DNA of 64,000 nucleotides from Pseudomonas weihenstephanensis (GCF_001043055.1 NZ_JYLF01000002.1:620001-684000), one strand, 5' to 3'. Shown: positions 8,579 through 19,200, counted from the stretch's first letter. Translations and numbers: made by a program. Notes: generated by a model from the letters alone, not told the origin.

Positions 8579-10044
8579 GCGACACAACCTTGCGTACAGG
8601 CTTAGGTCTGGTATTTGCGTCGATGGTACTGGCCGGTTGCGCCAATTATCAGGGGCTTGCGACCGACGGCGTTAGCCTTCAAGCCCATCATCTGAAGGCC
8701 GGGCAAACGCTCAGTGGCGCCCGCATCACCCCGGCCGCCTGGCCTGAAAAGGACTGGTGGAAGCGATTAGGCGATGCGCAATTAGACGGCCTGATTCAAG
8801 AAGCCCTGCGCGATAGCCCGGACATGCAGGTGGCCAGTGCGCGCACTCACCAGGCGGCCGCGGCTGCCAGTGCCGCTAATGCGCAGCGCATGCCAACGCT
8901 GGATGCCGGTGCTGATGTCACGCGCTCGCGACTCTCGCGCTCGCAAGACCCCGGCGGGCAAGGCGGACGTTACAGCACAGAGCGCGACATCAATCTGACC
9001 TTCAATTACACCTTCGATCTGTGGGGCGGCCAGCGTGATGCGTGGGAAGCGGCAGTGGGCGAGGCGCGCGCAGCTGAAGTGGATGCTCAGGCCGCACGCC
9101 TGACCCTGGCCAGTGATGTGGCCCGCGCCTACAGCCATTTAGGGCATGCGTTCAGTGTGCGTGATCTGTCCAAAGATGATCTTGAACGCACCCGTAAAAT
9201 GCTTGAGCTGAGCCAGCGTCGTCTGGATTCGGGTATTGACAGCCACTACCAGTATCAGCAAACCGAAAGCCTGGAGGCCAGCGCTGAAGAGCAGCTGATC
9301 AACGCCCAAAAGCAGCTCAGCTCTGCGCGTATTGCGCTGGCCGTGCTGTTGGGCAAAGGGCCTGACCGTGGCGCTGAGATTGCGCGGCCCGCGGTGTTAA
9401 CCCCCAACGCGGTGGCGCTGCCAAGCATTTTGCCTGCGGACTTGCTCGGTCGTCGTCCGGACTTGGTGGCGGCCCGCTGGCGGGTCGAAGCAGCCAATAA
9501 ACATATCGCGGCGGCCAAGACCCGCTTTTATCCCAACCTCAACTTGACGGCCGCTGCCGGCACCCAGTCATTACTGGGGGATGCACTGTTCGGTCCAGCC
9601 AGTCGTTTCTTCAACATTGCACCGGCGGTATCGCTGCCCATTTTTGACGGCGGGCGTTTGCGAGCCGGGCTGGATGCCGAAGATGCGAACTACGATCTGG
9701 CGGTCGCGCAGTACAACAAAATGTTGGTGGGGGCGCTCGGCGATGTCAGCGACACCCTTGGGCAGTTGCGCGCTACAGGTCAACAAATCACCGCGCAGCA
9801 GCGGGCAACCGAGATTGCACAGAACTCGTACGACACGGTGTTGCAGCGTTACGGCTCGGGTGTCGGCAACTATCTGGAGGTGCTGAGTATTGAGCAGCAA
9901 TTGCTTGAGGCCCAGCGTCAGTTGGCAGACGTGAATGCACAACAGATCGACCTCTCAATTCAATTGATGCAGGCCCTGGGCGGCGGCTTTGAGCCCGCCC
10001 ACACGGCGCTGGCCGTTCCTTCCCAAGCCTCGCTGGCAGAATAA
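8575..10044 (+). CDS. Outer-membrane efflux lipoprotein, NodT/OprM-like
   Basis: A 489-residue TolC-type outer-membrane channel subunit. The N-terminus has a lipoprotein signal with lipobox LAGC (Cys at residue 22). Two outer-membrane-efflux repeats follow, each with the long coiled-coil region and the conserved LLGRRPDL and FYPNLNLTA patterns. It would form the exit duct for the EmrAB-type pump encoded next. It overlaps the marR-type gene by four bases and is followed after 15 bases by the adaptor gene. Confidence 0.93.
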   Translation: MSDTTLRTGLGLVFASMVLAGCANYQGLATDGVSLQAHHLKAGQTLSGARITPAAWPEKDWWKRLGDAQLDGLIQEALRDSPDMQVASARTHQAAAAASAANAQRMPTLDAGADVTRSRLSRSQDPGGQGGRYSTERDINLTFNYTFDLWGGQRDAWEAAVGEARAAEVDAQAARLTLASDVARAYSHLGHAFSVRDLSKDDLERTRKMLELSQRRLDSGIDSHYQYQQTESLEASAEEQLINAQKQLSSARIALAVLLGKGPDRGAEIARPAVLTPNAVALPSILPADLLGRRPDLVAARWRVEAANKHIAAAKTRFYPNLNLTAAAGTQSLLGDALFGPASRFFNIAPAVSLPIFDGGRLRAGLDAEDANYDLAVAQYNKMLVGALGDVSDTLGQLRATGQQITAQQRATEIAQNSYDTVLQRYGSGVGNYLEVLSIEQQLLEAQRQLADVNAQQIDLSIQLMQALGGGFEPAHTALAVPSQASLAE

Positions 10045-10059
10045 TTTCAGGTACTCGTC

Positions 10060-11265
10060 ATGGCCACTGTGCAAACACCGAATGAAACGCAACACACCGA
10101 AGACGCGGGCAATACGCGCAAACGTAAACTCTGGCTGGGCGGTCTGGCACTGCTGGTCGTGCTCGCTGTAGTGGGCGTGTGGGCCTGGCATGAGCTGTAT
10201 GGTCGCTGGGCTGAAAGTACCGACGACGCTTACGTGAATGGCAACGTGGTTGAAATCACACCTTTGGTCACCGGTACGGTGGTGAGCATCGGCGCCGATG
10301 ATGGCGATTTGGTGCACGAAGGGCAGGTGTTGCTCAATTTTGACCCGAGCGACTCGCAAGTCGGCTTGCAAAGTGCCGAGGCTAACTTGGCGCGCACGGT
10401 GCGTCAGGTCCGTGGCCTGTTCAGCGATGTGGACGGCATGAAGGCTCAAGTGGCGGCACAAAAATCTGACGTGCAGAAAGCGCAAGACAACTACAGTCGC
10501 CGTAAGAGTCTGGCGGCAGGCGGGGCGATTTCTCAGGAAGAGCTGTCTCATGCGCGGGACGATCTAGCGTCCGCACAAAGTGCGCTGCGTCACGCCGAGC
10601 AACAACTTAATACCACCACGGCTTTGGTGGATAACACTGCGGTCGCCAATCACCCGGACGTTCTGGCCGCTGCCGCGCAGTTGCGCCAAGCGTACCTGGA
10701 GCACGCCCGCACCACGTTGATTGCGCCCGTCACGGGCTATGTGGCCAAACGCACTGTGCAACTGGGGCAGCGAGTTCAGCCGGGCACTGCGCTAATGGCG
10801 GTGATTCCCCTGAACCAGCTGTGGATCGACGCCAACTTCAAGGAAACCCAACTGCACAATATGCGCATCGGTCAGCCGGTTGAGATCGAGTCGGACATTT
10901 ATGGCAGCGATGTGAAATACAGCGGTTCCATCGACAGCATTGGCGCCGGTACGGGCAGCGCGTTCGCGCTGTTGCCTGCGCAAAACGCGACGGGTAACTG
11001 GATCAAAATCGTCCAGCGGGTGCCGGTACGCATTCATATCAATGCCGATCAGTTGGCACAACATCCATTACGAGTGGGGTTGTCGACGGTAGTGGACGTG
11101 AACCTGCGTGACCAAAGTGGCCCGGTGCTGGCGCAACAGCCGCCGCAAAAAGCCACCTTCACCACCAATGTGTACGACAAGCAACTGGCGGATGCCGAGG
11201 CGCTGATTGCGCGCCTGATCGACAGCAACAGTGCCGCCTCGGGCAACTCTGCCGCTACGCGTTGA
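10060..11265 (+). CDS. HlyD-family membrane fusion protein, EmrA-like
   Basis: A 401-residue periplasmic adaptor. A single membrane anchor lies at about residues 28-47. A lipoyl/barrel-sandwich half begins with STDDAYVNGNVVEI, the EmrA signature. A helical hairpin spans about 110-200, and a second lipoyl half plus beta-barrel include LIAPVTGYVAKRTVQLGQRV. It links the inner-membrane MFS transporter to the outer-membrane channel. It is the third gene of the operon. Confidence 0.93.
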   Translation: MATVQTPNETQHTEDAGNTRKRKLWLGGLALLVVLAVVGVWAWHELYGRWAESTDDAYVNGNVVEITPLVTGTVVSIGADDGDLVHEGQVLLNFDPSDSQVGLQSAEANLARTVRQVRGLFSDVDGMKAQVAAQKSDVQKAQDNYSRRKSLAAGGAISQEELSHARDDLASAQSALRHAEQQLNTTTALVDNTAVANHPDVLAAAAQLRQAYLEHARTTLIAPVTGYVAKRTVQLGQRVQPGTALMAVIPLNQLWIDANFKETQLHNMRIGQPVEIESDIYGSDVKYSGSIDSIGAGTGSAFALLPAQNATGNWIKIVQRVPVRIHINADQLAQHPLRVGLSTVVDVNLRDQSGPVLAQQPPQKATFTTNVYDKQLADAEALIARLIDSNSAASGNSAATR

Positions 11266-11328
11266 TTCGCCAATCCATAAGCCCCGTCGCACTGGCGGGG
11301 CTGCGCCGCCTGTTTTAAAGGATTTGCG

Positions 11329-12858
11329 ATGAGTACAAACGCGTCATTTACCCCGCCAAGCTTGCTGTTCGCCACCATTGGCCTGTCGCTGGCGACCTTT
11401 ATGCAAGTGCTCGACACCACCATTGCCAACGTCGCCTTGCCGACCATCTCCGGCAACCTGGGCGTGAGTTCGGAGCAGGGCACGTGGGTGATTACATCTT
11501 TTGCTGTCAGTAATGCGATTGCCTTGCCGCTGACCGGCTGGTTAAGCCGACGCTTTGGCGAGGTGAAGCTGTTTCTGTGGGCCACGATTTTGTTCGTGCT
11601 GGCCTCCTTTTTATGCGGCATCTCCACCTCAATGCCTGAGCTGGTGGGCTTTCGGGTGCTTCAAGGGTTGGTTGCCGGGCCTTTGTATCCGATGACGCAA
11701 ACCCTGCTTATCGCGGTGTACCCACCCGCGAAACGGGGGATGGCACTGGCATTGCTGGCCATGGTCACGGTGGTCGCGCCCATTGCGGGGCCGATTTTGG
11801 GCGGCTGGATCACCGACAGTTACAGTTGGCCGTGGATCTTCTTTATTAACATCCCGATTGGCATCTTTGCGGTGATGGTCGTTCGCCAGCAATTGAAGGC
11901 GCGGCCGGTGGTGATCACCCGTCAGCCTATGGATTACGTGGGGTTGATCACCCTGATCATTGGGGTGGGCGCGCTGCAAATTGTGCTGGATAAAGGCAAT
12001 GACCTGGACTGGTTCGAATCCAACTTCATCCTCTTGGGCACGGCGCTGTCGGTGGTTGCGCTCGCGGCGTTTGTGATTTGGGAAATGACTGACAAGCACC
12101 CGATCGTCAATCTGCGCCTGTTCGCTCATCGCAATTTTCGAATCGGCACCATTGTGCTGGTGTTGGGCTATGCCGGTTTCTTCGGCATCAACCTGATCTT
12201 GCCGCAATGGTTGCAAACGCAGATGGGCTACACCGCTACCTGGGCCGGTTTGGCGGTGGCGCCGATTGGTATCTTGCCGGTATTAATGTCGCCGTTCGTG
12301 GGCAAGTACGCGCACAAGTTTGATTTGCGACTGCTGGCCGGTCTGGCCTTTTTAGCCATTGGCTTGAGCTGCTTTATGCGCGCCGAGTTCACCCATGAGG
12401 TGGACTTCCAGCACATTGCGATGGTGCAGTTGTTTATGGGGATTGGTGTCGCACTGTTTTTTATGCCGACCCTGAGCATTTTGATGTCGGACTTACCGCC
12501 GCAGCAGATCGCGGACGGGGCAGGGCTGGCCACCTTCCTGCGTACGTTGGGCGGCAGCTTTGCCGCATCGCTGACCACGTGGATCTGGATTCGTCGGGCT
12601 GATCAGCATCATGCCTACATGAGTGAAAGCATGAGCACCTATGACCCTGTTACCCGGCATGCGCTGGAAAATCTGGGCGGTGCAAGCACCAAGGCTTATG
12701 CGCAGATGGACCAAATCCTGACAAGCCAGGCGTACATGTTCTCTACCGTGGACTACTTCACGATGATGGGCTGGCTGTTTATGGGGTTGATTCTGATCGT
12801 GTGGCTGGCCAAGCCACCGTTCGCAGCGAAGGCGGGTCCGGCGGCAAGCGGGCATTGA
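11329..12858 (+). CDS. DHA2-family drug:H+ antiporter, EmrB-like
   Basis: A 509-residue inner-membrane permease with about 14 hydrophobic segments. The opening contains the DHA2 signature MQVLDTTIANVALPTI in the first helix, followed by GWLSRRFGEVKLF (motif A) and the GPILGGWIT motif C. It drives proton-coupled drug export through the EmrA/channel complex. A GC-rich hairpin (about 11280-11302) without a T-run lies between emrA and this gene. It may stabilise or attenuate the upstream message rather than end it. The substrate is unknown. Confidence 0.93.
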   Translation: MSTNASFTPPSLLFATIGLSLATFMQVLDTTIANVALPTISGNLGVSSEQGTWVITSFAVSNAIALPLTGWLSRRFGEVKLFLWATILFVLASFLCGISTSMPELVGFRVLQGLVAGPLYPMTQTLLIAVYPPAKRGMALALLAMVTVVAPIAGPILGGWITDSYSWPWIFFINIPIGIFAVMVVRQQLKARPVVITRQPMDYVGLITLIIGVGALQIVLDKGNDLDWFESNFILLGTALSVVALAAFVIWEMTDKHPIVNLRLFAHRNFRIGTIVLVLGYAGFFGINLILPQWLQTQMGYTATWAGLAVAPIGILPVLMSPFVGKYAHKFDLRLLAGLAFLAIGLSCFMRAEFTHEVDFQHIAMVQLFMGIGVALFFMPTLSILMSDLPPQQIADGAGLATFLRTLGGSFAASLTTWIWIRRADQHHAYMSESMSTYDPVTRHALENLGGASTKAYAQMDQILTSQAYMFSTVDYFTMMGWLFMGLILIVWLAKPPFAAKAGPAASGH

Positions 12859-12942
12859 TGAATCGTTTGTCACCCGCCCGCAGGCGCTGGCGACAGCTGC
12901 CATCTTTTGAACGCTAGCAGCCCTCGGCAGTGCCTGCAGAGA

Positions 12943-13686
12943 TCAAGCGGCGGGCGGTAATGCCCGCTGAAAATCAAACGGCATCAGTTGCATGCCTTGC
13001 TCATCTACTTGCAATACCCAGCCTTGACGGTCCCAGTCACCGAGCACAATGCGCTTGGCGGCGTGCTCGCCGATTTGCAGTTTGTGAATCGCCGGGCGAT
13101 GGGTGTGGCCATGAATCAAGGTGTGGACGCCGTACTGGGTCATGATTCGGGGGATTTCTTCGGGGGTCACATCGACAATGTCGTTGGCTTTCATGCGGGT
13201 CTGAGCACGGCTTTCACTGCGCAGTTTGCGCGCCAGTTTATGCCGGGTGCTCAGTGGCAGGTGCCGCAAAACCCAGAGCGTCACAGGATTACGCAGGTAG
13301 CGTCGCAGGCGCATGTAAGCTTCGTCGCGGGTGCACAAGCTGTCGCCGTGCATCAGCAATACCCGTTCGCCGTAGAAATCTACCACGCTCGGGTCTTTGA
13401 GTAGGGTGCAGCCAGCGGCCTTGCAAAAGGTCTGGCCAAGCAGAAAATCTCGATTGCCGTGCATCAGGAAAATCGGTGTGCCGCTGTCGCTCAGGGCGCG
13501 CAGTGCCTCACAGATTGAGCGCTGATAGGGCGTCATGGCGTCGTCGCCAATCCAGGCTTCAAAAAAATCACCCAGAATGTACAGCGCCTGTGCCGAGCGC
13601 GCACGCCCGGTCAGGAAATCCAGAAACGCCCGGGTAATGTCCGGGCGCTCCTCTTCCAGATGCAAGTCTGAAATCAGCAGTATCAC
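12943..13686 (-). CDS. lpxH: UDP-2,3-diacylglucosamine diphosphatase
   Basis: LpxH hydrolyses UDP-2,3-diacylglucosamine to lipid X and UMP in lipid A synthesis at the inner membrane. The 247-residue protein has the calcineurin-like metal ligands: SDLHL near the start, [12 protein letters not shown] (Asp41 region), [13 protein letters not shown] and IHGHTHRP. The start is a GTG at 13686 that overlaps the ppiB stop codon in GTGA, so translation is probably coupled. Confidence 0.96.
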   Translation of the reverse strand: MILLISDLHLEEERPDITRAFLDFLTGRARSAQALYILGDFFEAWIGDDAMTPYQRSICEALRALSDSGTPIFLMHGNRDFLLGQTFCKAAGCTLLKDPSVVDFYGERVLLMHGDSLCTRDEAYMRLRRYLRNPVTLWVLRHLPLSTRHKLARKLRSESRAQTRMKANDIVDVTPEEIPRIMTQYGVHTLIHGHTHRPAIHKLQIGEHAAKRIVLGDWDRQGWVLQVDEQGMQLMPFDFQRALPPAA

Positions 13687-14186
13687 TCAATGATCTCGGC
13701 TTTCTCGAGGATCACGTCGTCTGCGGGTACATCCTGGTGACCGGCCTTGGAGGTGGTCGACACGCCTTTGATCTTGTCGACAACGTCTTGGCCTGCGGTG
13801 ACTTTACCGAATACGGCATAGCCCCAGCCCTGAACGTTTTTGCCGCTGTGGTTCAAGAAGCTGTTGTCAGCCACGTTGATGAAGAACTGGGCAGATGCCG
13901 AATGCGGCTCCATGGTGCGGGCCATGGCAACGGTGTATTTGTCGTTCGACAGGCCGTTGTCAGCCTCGTTCTGGATGCTTGGGCGCTTGTCTTTCTTTTC
14001 TTTCATGCCAGGCTCGAAACCGCCGCCTTGAACCATGAAATTGCCGATGACACGGTGGAAAATGGTGTTTTCGTAGTGGCCGGCTTTTACGTATTCGATG
14101 AAGTTGGCGACGGTGATCGGCGCTTTTTCAGCGTTCAGTTCGATCACGATGTCGCCGTGGTTGGTCGTCAGTTTTACTTGGGTCAT
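13683..14186 (-). CDS. ppiB: Peptidyl-prolyl cis-trans isomerase B (cyclophilin)
   Basis: A 167-residue cytoplasmic cyclophilin with [13 protein letters not shown] (catalytic Arg), [10 protein letters not shown] and the GYAVFGKV segment. The reading frame extends upstream to 14333, but homology starts at [14 protein letters not shown], so the ATG at 14186 is used and no signal peptide is present. It is cotranscribed with lpxH (4-base overlap) and divergent from glnS. Confidence 0.96.
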   Translation of the reverse strand: MTQVKLTTNHGDIVIELNAEKAPITVANFIEYVKAGHYENTIFHRVIGNFMVQGGGFEPGMKEKKDKRPSIQNEADNGLSNDKYTVAMARTMEPHSASAQFFINVADNSFLNHSGKNVQGWGYAVFGKVTAGQDVVDKIKGVSTTSKAGHQDVPADDVILEKAEIIE

Positions 14187-14449
14187 GGTTGCTGTCGCTC
14201 TATCTAATGAATTCGTGGGGCGTGTGCGTATGGCTTGCCGCTCTTGGCCAAGGTACGGCCCAGCGGCGGAGTTTAGCCTGCCCGCCCGGCATTTCGATGC
14301 TGTTTTTGCTATATGGGCATTAAAAGCAGGCATTTCAAGGTGCCTGATTGCGTGCCTGCTCTGTCAGTGACTTGACAGCATCGGCTATGATAGGCGCTTT
14401 GATTTAGTCGGCCGCCCCAGGCCGCGCACTCGTTATGTTCAAGGATCCT

Positions 14450-16147
14450 ATGAGCAAGCCCACTGTCGACACCACTCTGAATTCAAAGGCTGGCCCTGCT
14501 GTCCCGGCCAATTTCCTGCGTCCAATCGTTCAGGCTGACCTTGACTCGGGTAAATGCAAACAGATCGTGACCCGCTTCCCGCCAGAACCCAACGGGTATC
14601 TGCACATCGGTCACGCCAAGTCCATTTGCGTGAACTTTGGGCTGGCTCAAGAGTTTGGCGGCGTCACGCACTTGCGTTTTGACGACACCAACCCGGCCAA
14701 AGAAGATCAGGAATACATCGACGCGATTGAAAGCGACGTGAAATGGCTGGGCTTTGAGTGGTCCGGCGAAGTGCGCTATGCCTCGCAGTATTTTGACCAA
14801 CTGCATGAGTGGGCGGTTTACCTCATTAAAGAGGGCAAGGCTTATGTCTGCGACCTGACCCCCGAGCAAGCCAAGGAATACCGCGGCAGCCTGACCGAAC
14901 CGGGTAAAAACAGCCCGTTCCGCGAGCGTAGCGTTGAGGAAAACCTCGACCTGTTCGCACGCATGAAAGCGGGCGAGTTCGAAGACGGCAAGCGCGTACT
15001 GCGCGCCAAAATCGACATGACCTCGCCCAACATGAACCTGCGTGATCCGATCCTGTATCGCATTCGCCATGCTCATCACCATCAAACCGGTGACAAGTGG
15101 TGCATCTACCCCAACTATGACTTCACTCATGGTCAGTCAGATGCGATCGAGGGCATCACTCACTCGATCTGCACCCTGGAATTTGAAGGGCATCGTCCAC
15201 TGTACGAATGGTTCCTCGACAACCTGCCGGTGCCGAGCAAGCCGCGTCAGTACGAATTTTCGCGCCTGAACCTGAACTACACCATCACCAGTAAGCGCAA
15301 GCTCAAGCAATTGGTTGATGAAAAACACGTCAATGGCTGGGACGATCCGCGCATGTCCACGTTGTCGGGTTTCCGTCGCCGTGGTTATACGCCCAAGTCG
15401 ATCCGCAACTTCTGTGACATGGTCGGCACCAACCGTTCTGACGGCGTGGTCGACTTTGGCATGCTGGAATTCAGCATCCGCGACGACCTGGACCACAGCG
15501 CACCGCGCGCCATGTGCGTACTGCGTCCGTTGAAAGTCATCATCACCAACTACCCTGAAGACAAGGTTGAAACCCTTGAGCTGCCGTGCCACCCGAAAGA
15601 AGACATGGGTGTTCGCGTGTTGCCGTTCGCGCGTGAAATCTATATCGACCGTGACGACTTCATGGAAGAGCCGCCAAAAGGTTACAAGCGCCTGGAGCCA
15701 GCAGGCGAAGTGCGTTTGCGCGGCAGCTACGTGATTCGTGCCGACGAAGCCATCAAAGATGCCGATGGCAACATCGTTGAGCTGCATTGCTCATACGACC
15801 CTGAAACCCTGGGCAAAAACCCTGAAGGCCGTAAGGTCAAAGGCGTGGTGCATTGGGTGCCGGCAGCAGCCAGCGTCGAGTGTGAAGTGCGCTTGTATGA
15901 TCGACTGTTCCGCTCTGCGAACCCTGAAAAGGCTGAAGATGGCGCGGGCTTCCTGGAAAACATCAATCCAGACTCGCTGCAGGTTTTAACCGGTTGTCGT
16001 GCAGAGCCTTCGCTGGGCAATGCGCAGCCTGAAGACCGTTTCCAGTTTGAGCGCGAAGGTTACTTCTGCGCTGATATCAAGGATTCGAAGCCAGGTCGTC
16101 CGGTATTCAATCGCACTGTGACCTTGCGAGATTCGTGGGGCCAGTGA
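14450..16147 (+). CDS. glnS: Glutaminyl-tRNA synthetase
   Basis: GlnRS charges tRNA-Gln with glutamine in the cytoplasm. The 565-residue class I synthetase has HIGH at residues 52-55 after FPPEPNGYL, the KMSKS-equivalent ITSKRK, and the WDDPRM...RRRGY block close to the E. coli enzyme. The frame is open from 14435, but the ATG at 14450 has AAGGA six bases before it. The C-terminal anticodon-binding beta-barrels are complete. cysS begins 21 bases downstream. Confidence 0.97.
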   Translation: MSKPTVDTTLNSKAGPAVPANFLRPIVQADLDSGKCKQIVTRFPPEPNGYLHIGHAKSICVNFGLAQEFGGVTHLRFDDTNPAKEDQEYIDAIESDVKWLGFEWSGEVRYASQYFDQLHEWAVYLIKEGKAYVCDLTPEQAKEYRGSLTEPGKNSPFRERSVEENLDLFARMKAGEFEDGKRVLRAKIDMTSPNMNLRDPILYRIRHAHHHQTGDKWCIYPNYDFTHGQSDAIEGITHSICTLEFEGHRPLYEWFLDNLPVPSKPRQYEFSRLNLNYTITSKRKLKQLVDEKHVNGWDDPRMSTLSGFRRRGYTPKSIRNFCDMVGTNRSDGVVDFGMLEFSIRDDLDHSAPRAMCVLRPLKVIITNYPEDKVETLELPCHPKEDMGVRVLPFAREIYIDRDDFMEEPPKGYKRLEPAGEVRLRGSYVIRADEAIKDADGNIVELHCSYDPETLGKNPEGRKVKGVVHWVPAAASVECEVRLYDRLFRSANPEKAEDGAGFLENINPDSLQVLTGCRAEPSLGNAQPEDRFQFEREGYFCADIKDSKPGRPVFNRTVTLRDSWGQ

Positions 16148-16168
16148 GTCAGTTTTAAGGAAATCTTC

Positions 16169-17551
16169 GTGTTAACGATCTACAACACGCTCACCAAGAG
16201 CAAAGAAGTGTTCAAGCCTCTGGATGGCAACAACGTGCGTATGTACGTGTGCGGCATGACCGTATACGACTACTGCCACCTTGGTCACGGCCGCAGCATG
16301 GTTGCTTTTGACCTGGTGACCCGCTGGTTGCGTTTCAGTGGTTACGATTTGACCTATGTGCGCAACATCACCGACATCGACGACAAGATCATCAACCGTG
16401 CCCGTGAAAACGGCGAAACGTTTGAGGCGCTGACCGAGCGCATGATCGCGGCGATGCATGAAGATGAAGCGCGGCTCAACATCCGTAAACCGGACATGGA
16501 GCCGCGAGCCACCGATCACATTGCGGGCATGCACGCAATGATTCAGACCCTGATCGACAAAGGCTATGCCTACGCCCCGGGTAATGGTGACGTGTACTAC
16601 CGCGTTGCCAAGTTCATGGGTTACGGCAAGCTGTCGCGCAAGAAGATCGAAGACTTGCGCATTGGCGCACGCATCGAGGTTGATGAATCCAAAGACGATC
16701 CGCTGGATTTCGTACTGTGGAAAGGCGTCAAACCGGGCGAGCCGAGTTGGGAATCACCGTGGGGTCCGGGGCGTCCGGGCTGGCACATCGAGTGCTCGGT
16801 GATGTCGACATGCTGCTTGGGCGAGACATTCGATATTCATGGTGGCGGCAGTGACCTTGAGTTTCCGCACCATGAGAACGAAATTGCCCAGAGTGAAGCA
16901 GCGACAGGTAAAACCTACGCCAATGCCTGGATGCACTGCGGGATGATTCGCATCAATGGCGAGAAGATGTCCAAATCCTTGAACAACTTCTTCACTATTC
17001 GCGATGTGCTGGAGAAATATCACCCGGAAGTGGTGCGCTACCTCCTGGTGTCCAGCCACTACCGGAGTTCGATCAACTACTCCGAAGACAACCTTAAGGA
17101 CGCGAAAGCGGCGCTTGAGCGCTTCTATCACGCACTTAAAGGCCTGCCAAACGCAGAGCCTGCGGGTGGGGAAGCGTTTGTCGAGCGGTTCACCCAGGTG
17201 ATGAACGACGATTTCGGTACTCCGGAAGCGTGCGCCGTGCTGTTTGAAATGGTGCGCGAGATCAATCGCCTGCGTGAAACCGATCTGCACGCGGCTGCGG
17301 GTTTGGCTGCGCGTCTCAAGCAGTTGGCTGATGTGCTGGGTGTATTGCAGCTCGAAGCAGACGAGTTCTTGCAGGCTGGCGCGGAAGGCAAGGTGGATGC
17401 TGCTCAAGTGGACGCTTTGATCGAGGCGCGTTTGGCCGCTCGTGCGGCCAAAGAGTGGGCTGAGTCCGACCGCATTCGCGATCAATTGAGCGCAATGGGT
17501 GTGGTGCTTGAAGACGGAAAAGGCGGGACAACTTGGCGTCTGGCTGACTAA
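16169..17551 (+). CDS. cysS: Cysteinyl-tRNA synthetase
   Basis: CysRS joins cysteine to tRNA-Cys. The 460-residue monomer shows [16 protein letters not shown] (zinc Cys and HIGH-type motif), the zinc ligands in WHIECSVMS and HHENE, and [11 protein letters not shown] (KMSKS). The length equals that of other bacterial CysRS. The start is GTG at 16169 with AAGGAAA upstream; initiation as Met-Leu-Thr-Ile-Tyr-Asn fits homologues. It lies just behind glnS, likely in one transcript ended by the hairpin at 17571-17594. Confidence 0.97.
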   Translation: MLTIYNTLTKSKEVFKPLDGNNVRMYVCGMTVYDYCHLGHGRSMVAFDLVTRWLRFSGYDLTYVRNITDIDDKIINRARENGETFEALTERMIAAMHEDEARLNIRKPDMEPRATDHIAGMHAMIQTLIDKGYAYAPGNGDVYYRVAKFMGYGKLSRKKIEDLRIGARIEVDESKDDPLDFVLWKGVKPGEPSWESPWGPGRPGWHIECSVMSTCCLGETFDIHGGGSDLEFPHHENEIAQSEAATGKTYANAWMHCGMIRINGEKMSKSLNNFFTIRDVLEKYHPEVVRYLLVSSHYRSSINYSEDNLKDAKAALERFYHALKGLPNAEPAGGEAFVERFTQVMNDDFGTPEACAVLFEMVREINRLRETDLHAAAGLAARLKQLADVLGVLQLEADEFLQAGAEGKVDAAQVDALIEARLAARAAKEWAESDRIRDQLSAMGVVLEDGKGGTTWRLAD

Positions 17552-17570
17552 GTTGCTCGTGTTGTGAACT

Positions 17571-17594
17571 AAAGCCCGCCCAGTGCGGGCTTTT
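17571..17594 (+). terminator. cysS terminator
   Basis: The inverted repeat AAAGCCCGC/GCGGGCTTT, with a six-base loop and a following T-tract, lies 20 bases after the cysS stop codon. It fits an intrinsic terminator for the glnS-cysS transcript. Confidence 0.85.
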
Positions 17595-17623
17595 GTTTGG
17601 GTGATCGTTTAGCTGGGCGCATG

Positions 17624-17647
17624 AAAACGGCACCCGAAGGTGCCGTT
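17624..17647 (-). terminator. folD terminator
   Basis: A perfect stem (AACGGCACC/GGTGCCGTT) lies 20 bases after the folD stop. Read on the minus strand it is followed by a T-run, as expected for an intrinsic terminator. Confidence 0.75.
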
Positions 17648-17667
17648 GGCAATGCCGCTTTAGACGC

Positions 17668-18522
17668 TTAGCCGTGCAGGGTTTCGGCTGCGTAGAGTGT
17701 GTTCTCCAGCAGGCAGGCACGGGTCATTGGGCCTACACCGCCTGGAACGGGTGTAATCCAGCCGGCGCGGGGCAGGGCGGTTTCGTACACAACATCGCCT
17801 ACCAGCTTGCCATCGGCCTGACGATTGATACCTACGTCGATCACGATGGCGCCTTCTTTAATCCACTCACCTTTAACCAGGCCCGGTTTGCCGGCGGCAA
17901 CCACAACCAGGTCGGCGCGGCCGACGTGGCCGGCCAGGTCTTTAGTGAAGCGGTGGGTGACCGTGACGGTGCAGCCTGCCAGCAGCAACTCCATCGCCAT
18001 CGGTCGGCCCACAATATTGGAGGCGCCTACAATGACGGCGTCCATCCCGTAGAGATCCTGACCGGTGCTTTCCAGCAAGGTCATGATGCCTTTAGGGGTG
18101 CAAGGACGCAGCAGAGGGATGCGTTGTGCAAGGCGGCCGACATTATAGGGGTGGAAGCCGTCGACATCTTTGTCCGGGCGGATGCGTTCCAACAGCTTGG
18201 ATGCATCCAGGTGCTCAGGTAATGGCAGTTGCAGCAGGATGCCATCGATGTTCGCGTCTTCATTAAGGCGGTCGATCAGATCGGTCAGTGCTTGCTGGGT
18301 GGTGTCGCAAGGCAGGTCATAGGCTTGTGAAAGAAAGCCTACCTCTTCGCAGTCTTTACGCTTGTGCGAAACATAAACCTGGGAGGCAGGATCACTGCCT
18401 ACCAGAATCACTGCCAGACCAGGAGTGCGCAGGCCTTGCTCGTGACGCTCGGCGACACGTTTGGCAATCTGCTGGCGCAGGCTGGCGGCGATCGCTTTGC
18501 CGTCGATTAGTTGTGCAGTCAT
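17668..18522 (-). CDS. folD: Methylenetetrahydrofolate dehydrogenase / cyclohydrolase
   Basis: FolD interconverts 5,10-methylene-THF and 10-formyl-THF, supplying one-carbon units. The 284-residue protein has the substrate-site YVSHKRKDC (catalytic Lys about 54), [18 protein letters not shown] and the NADP loop [13 protein letters not shown], and ends with [11 protein letters not shown]. Length and motifs are standard. The ATG at 18522 begins the conserved MTAQLIDGK. It is transcribed away from the tRNA cluster. Confidence 0.97.
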   Translation of the reverse strand: MTAQLIDGKAIAASLRQQIAKRVAERHEQGLRTPGLAVILVGSDPASQVYVSHKRKDCEEVGFLSQAYDLPCDTTQQALTDLIDRLNEDANIDGILLQLPLPEHLDASKLLERIRPDKDVDGFHPYNVGRLAQRIPLLRPCTPKGIMTLLESTGQDLYGMDAVIVGASNIVGRPMAMELLLAGCTVTVTHRFTKDLAGHVGRADLVVVAAGKPGLVKGEWIKEGAIVIDVGINRQADGKLVGDVVYETALPRAGWITPVPGGVGPMTRACLLENTLYAAETLHG

Positions 18523-18654
18523 TACGCGTGATTAACCATCGAAAAGGGTGGAAAAAGGGCGTGCATTCTCGCATGCCGTGGCATGAGGGCAAAGGCGCTT
18601 GGTCTGCTTATTCCCCTAACCCCTTTATATTTCTAAACTTTTTTCAAAAAAGAG

Positions 18655-18681
18655 TTGACGACTTCCCGACTCACCTATAAC
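18655..18681 (+). promoter_or_regulatory. Probable promoter of the tRNA cluster
   Basis: TTGACG (18655-18660) and TATAAC (18676-18681) are 15 bases apart, about 120 bases before tRNA-Arg and after an AT-rich stretch. The spacing is slightly short. It is the best sigma-70 candidate in the folD-tRNA gap. Confidence 0.45.
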
Positions 18682-18802
18682 ATTCGTCGCACTTGTCGGG
18701 CACAGCCTAGCACTGGTTAAGAAGGTAGAGCGAAGTTGATGTCTAGCTTGGTGATACTGAAAGCACTTAGTTTGTAGTCGTCACAGAATACAGATTAATA
18801 AG

Positions 18803-18879
18803 GCGCCCGTAGCTCAGCTGGATAGAGCATCCGCCTTCTAAGCGGATGGTCGCAGGTTCGAGTCCTGCCGGGTGCGCCA
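18803..18879 (+). tRNA. tRNA-Arg (TCT)
   Basis: A 77-base cloverleaf: the acceptor GCGCCCG pairs with CGGGTGC with one wobble. The D-loop contains AGCTGGATA, and the anticodon loop CTTCTAA has TCT in the middle. The T-loop is TTCGAGT and CCA is encoded. It is the first of three closely spaced tRNAs. Confidence 0.97.
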
Positions 18880-18920
18880 TTAGGCAGCTTTGGCACAAGT
18901 AAGGCAACACAGGCAATATG

Positions 18921-18996
18921 GTGGGCGTAGCTCAGTTGGTAGAGCACGGGATTGTGACTCCCGTTGTCGAGGGTTCGATCCCCTTCGTCCACCCCA
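18921..18996 (+). tRNA. tRNA-His (GTG)
   Basis: A 76-base cloverleaf with acceptor GTGGGCG/CGTCCAC, anticodon loop TTGTGAC (GTG) and encoded CCA. An extra G at 18920 would supply the G-1 needed by HisRS. It lies 41 bases after tRNA-Arg. Confidence 0.97.
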
Positions 18997-19003
18997 TATT
19001 TAG

Positions 19004-19034
19004 AAAGACGCCAGATTAATAGTCTGGCGTCTTT
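19004..19034 (+). terminator. Strong hairpin between tRNA-His and tRNA-Leu
   Basis: AAAGACGCCAGA (19004-19015) and TCTGGCGTCTTT (19023-19034) form a perfect 12-bp stem with a 7-base loop, followed by the weak T-stretch GCTTC. It could end part of the transcription or guide RNase processing. tRNA-Leu follows 18 bases later. Confidence 0.6.
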
Positions 19035-19052
19035 GCTTCAAAAGTTTGAAAT

Positions 19053-19137
19053 GCGGATGTGGTGGAATTGGTAGACACACTGGATTTAGGTTCCAGCGCC
19101 GCAAGGTGTGAGAGTTCGAGTCTCTCCGTCCGCACCA
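19053..19137 (+). tRNA. tRNA-Leu (TAG)
   Basis: An 85-base class II tRNA with acceptor GCGGATG/CGTCCGC, anticodon loop TTTAGGT (TAG), a long variable arm (CGCCGCAAGGTGTG) and encoded CCA. Confidence 0.97.
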
Positions 19138-19162
19138 AATTTGGTAGTTCATCTACCAGCTG

Positions 19163-19200
19163 AAAAAAGGCGCAGCACCTGAAAAGGGCTGCGCTTTTTT
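19163..19200 (+). terminator. Terminator of the tRNA cluster
   Basis: AAAAAAGGCGCAGC and GCTGCGCTTTTTT form a long GC-rich stem ending in six T residues, 26 bases after tRNA-Leu. Confidence 0.85.

Noticed and set aside
13683..14333. N-terminally extended PpiB starting at 14333
   Set aside because: The extra residues show no signal peptide or homology; MTQVKLTTN at 14186 is the conserved start.
14372..14391. glnS promoter from TTGACA and TATGAT
   Set aside because: The two hexamers are only 8 bases apart, far too close for one sigma-70 promoter.
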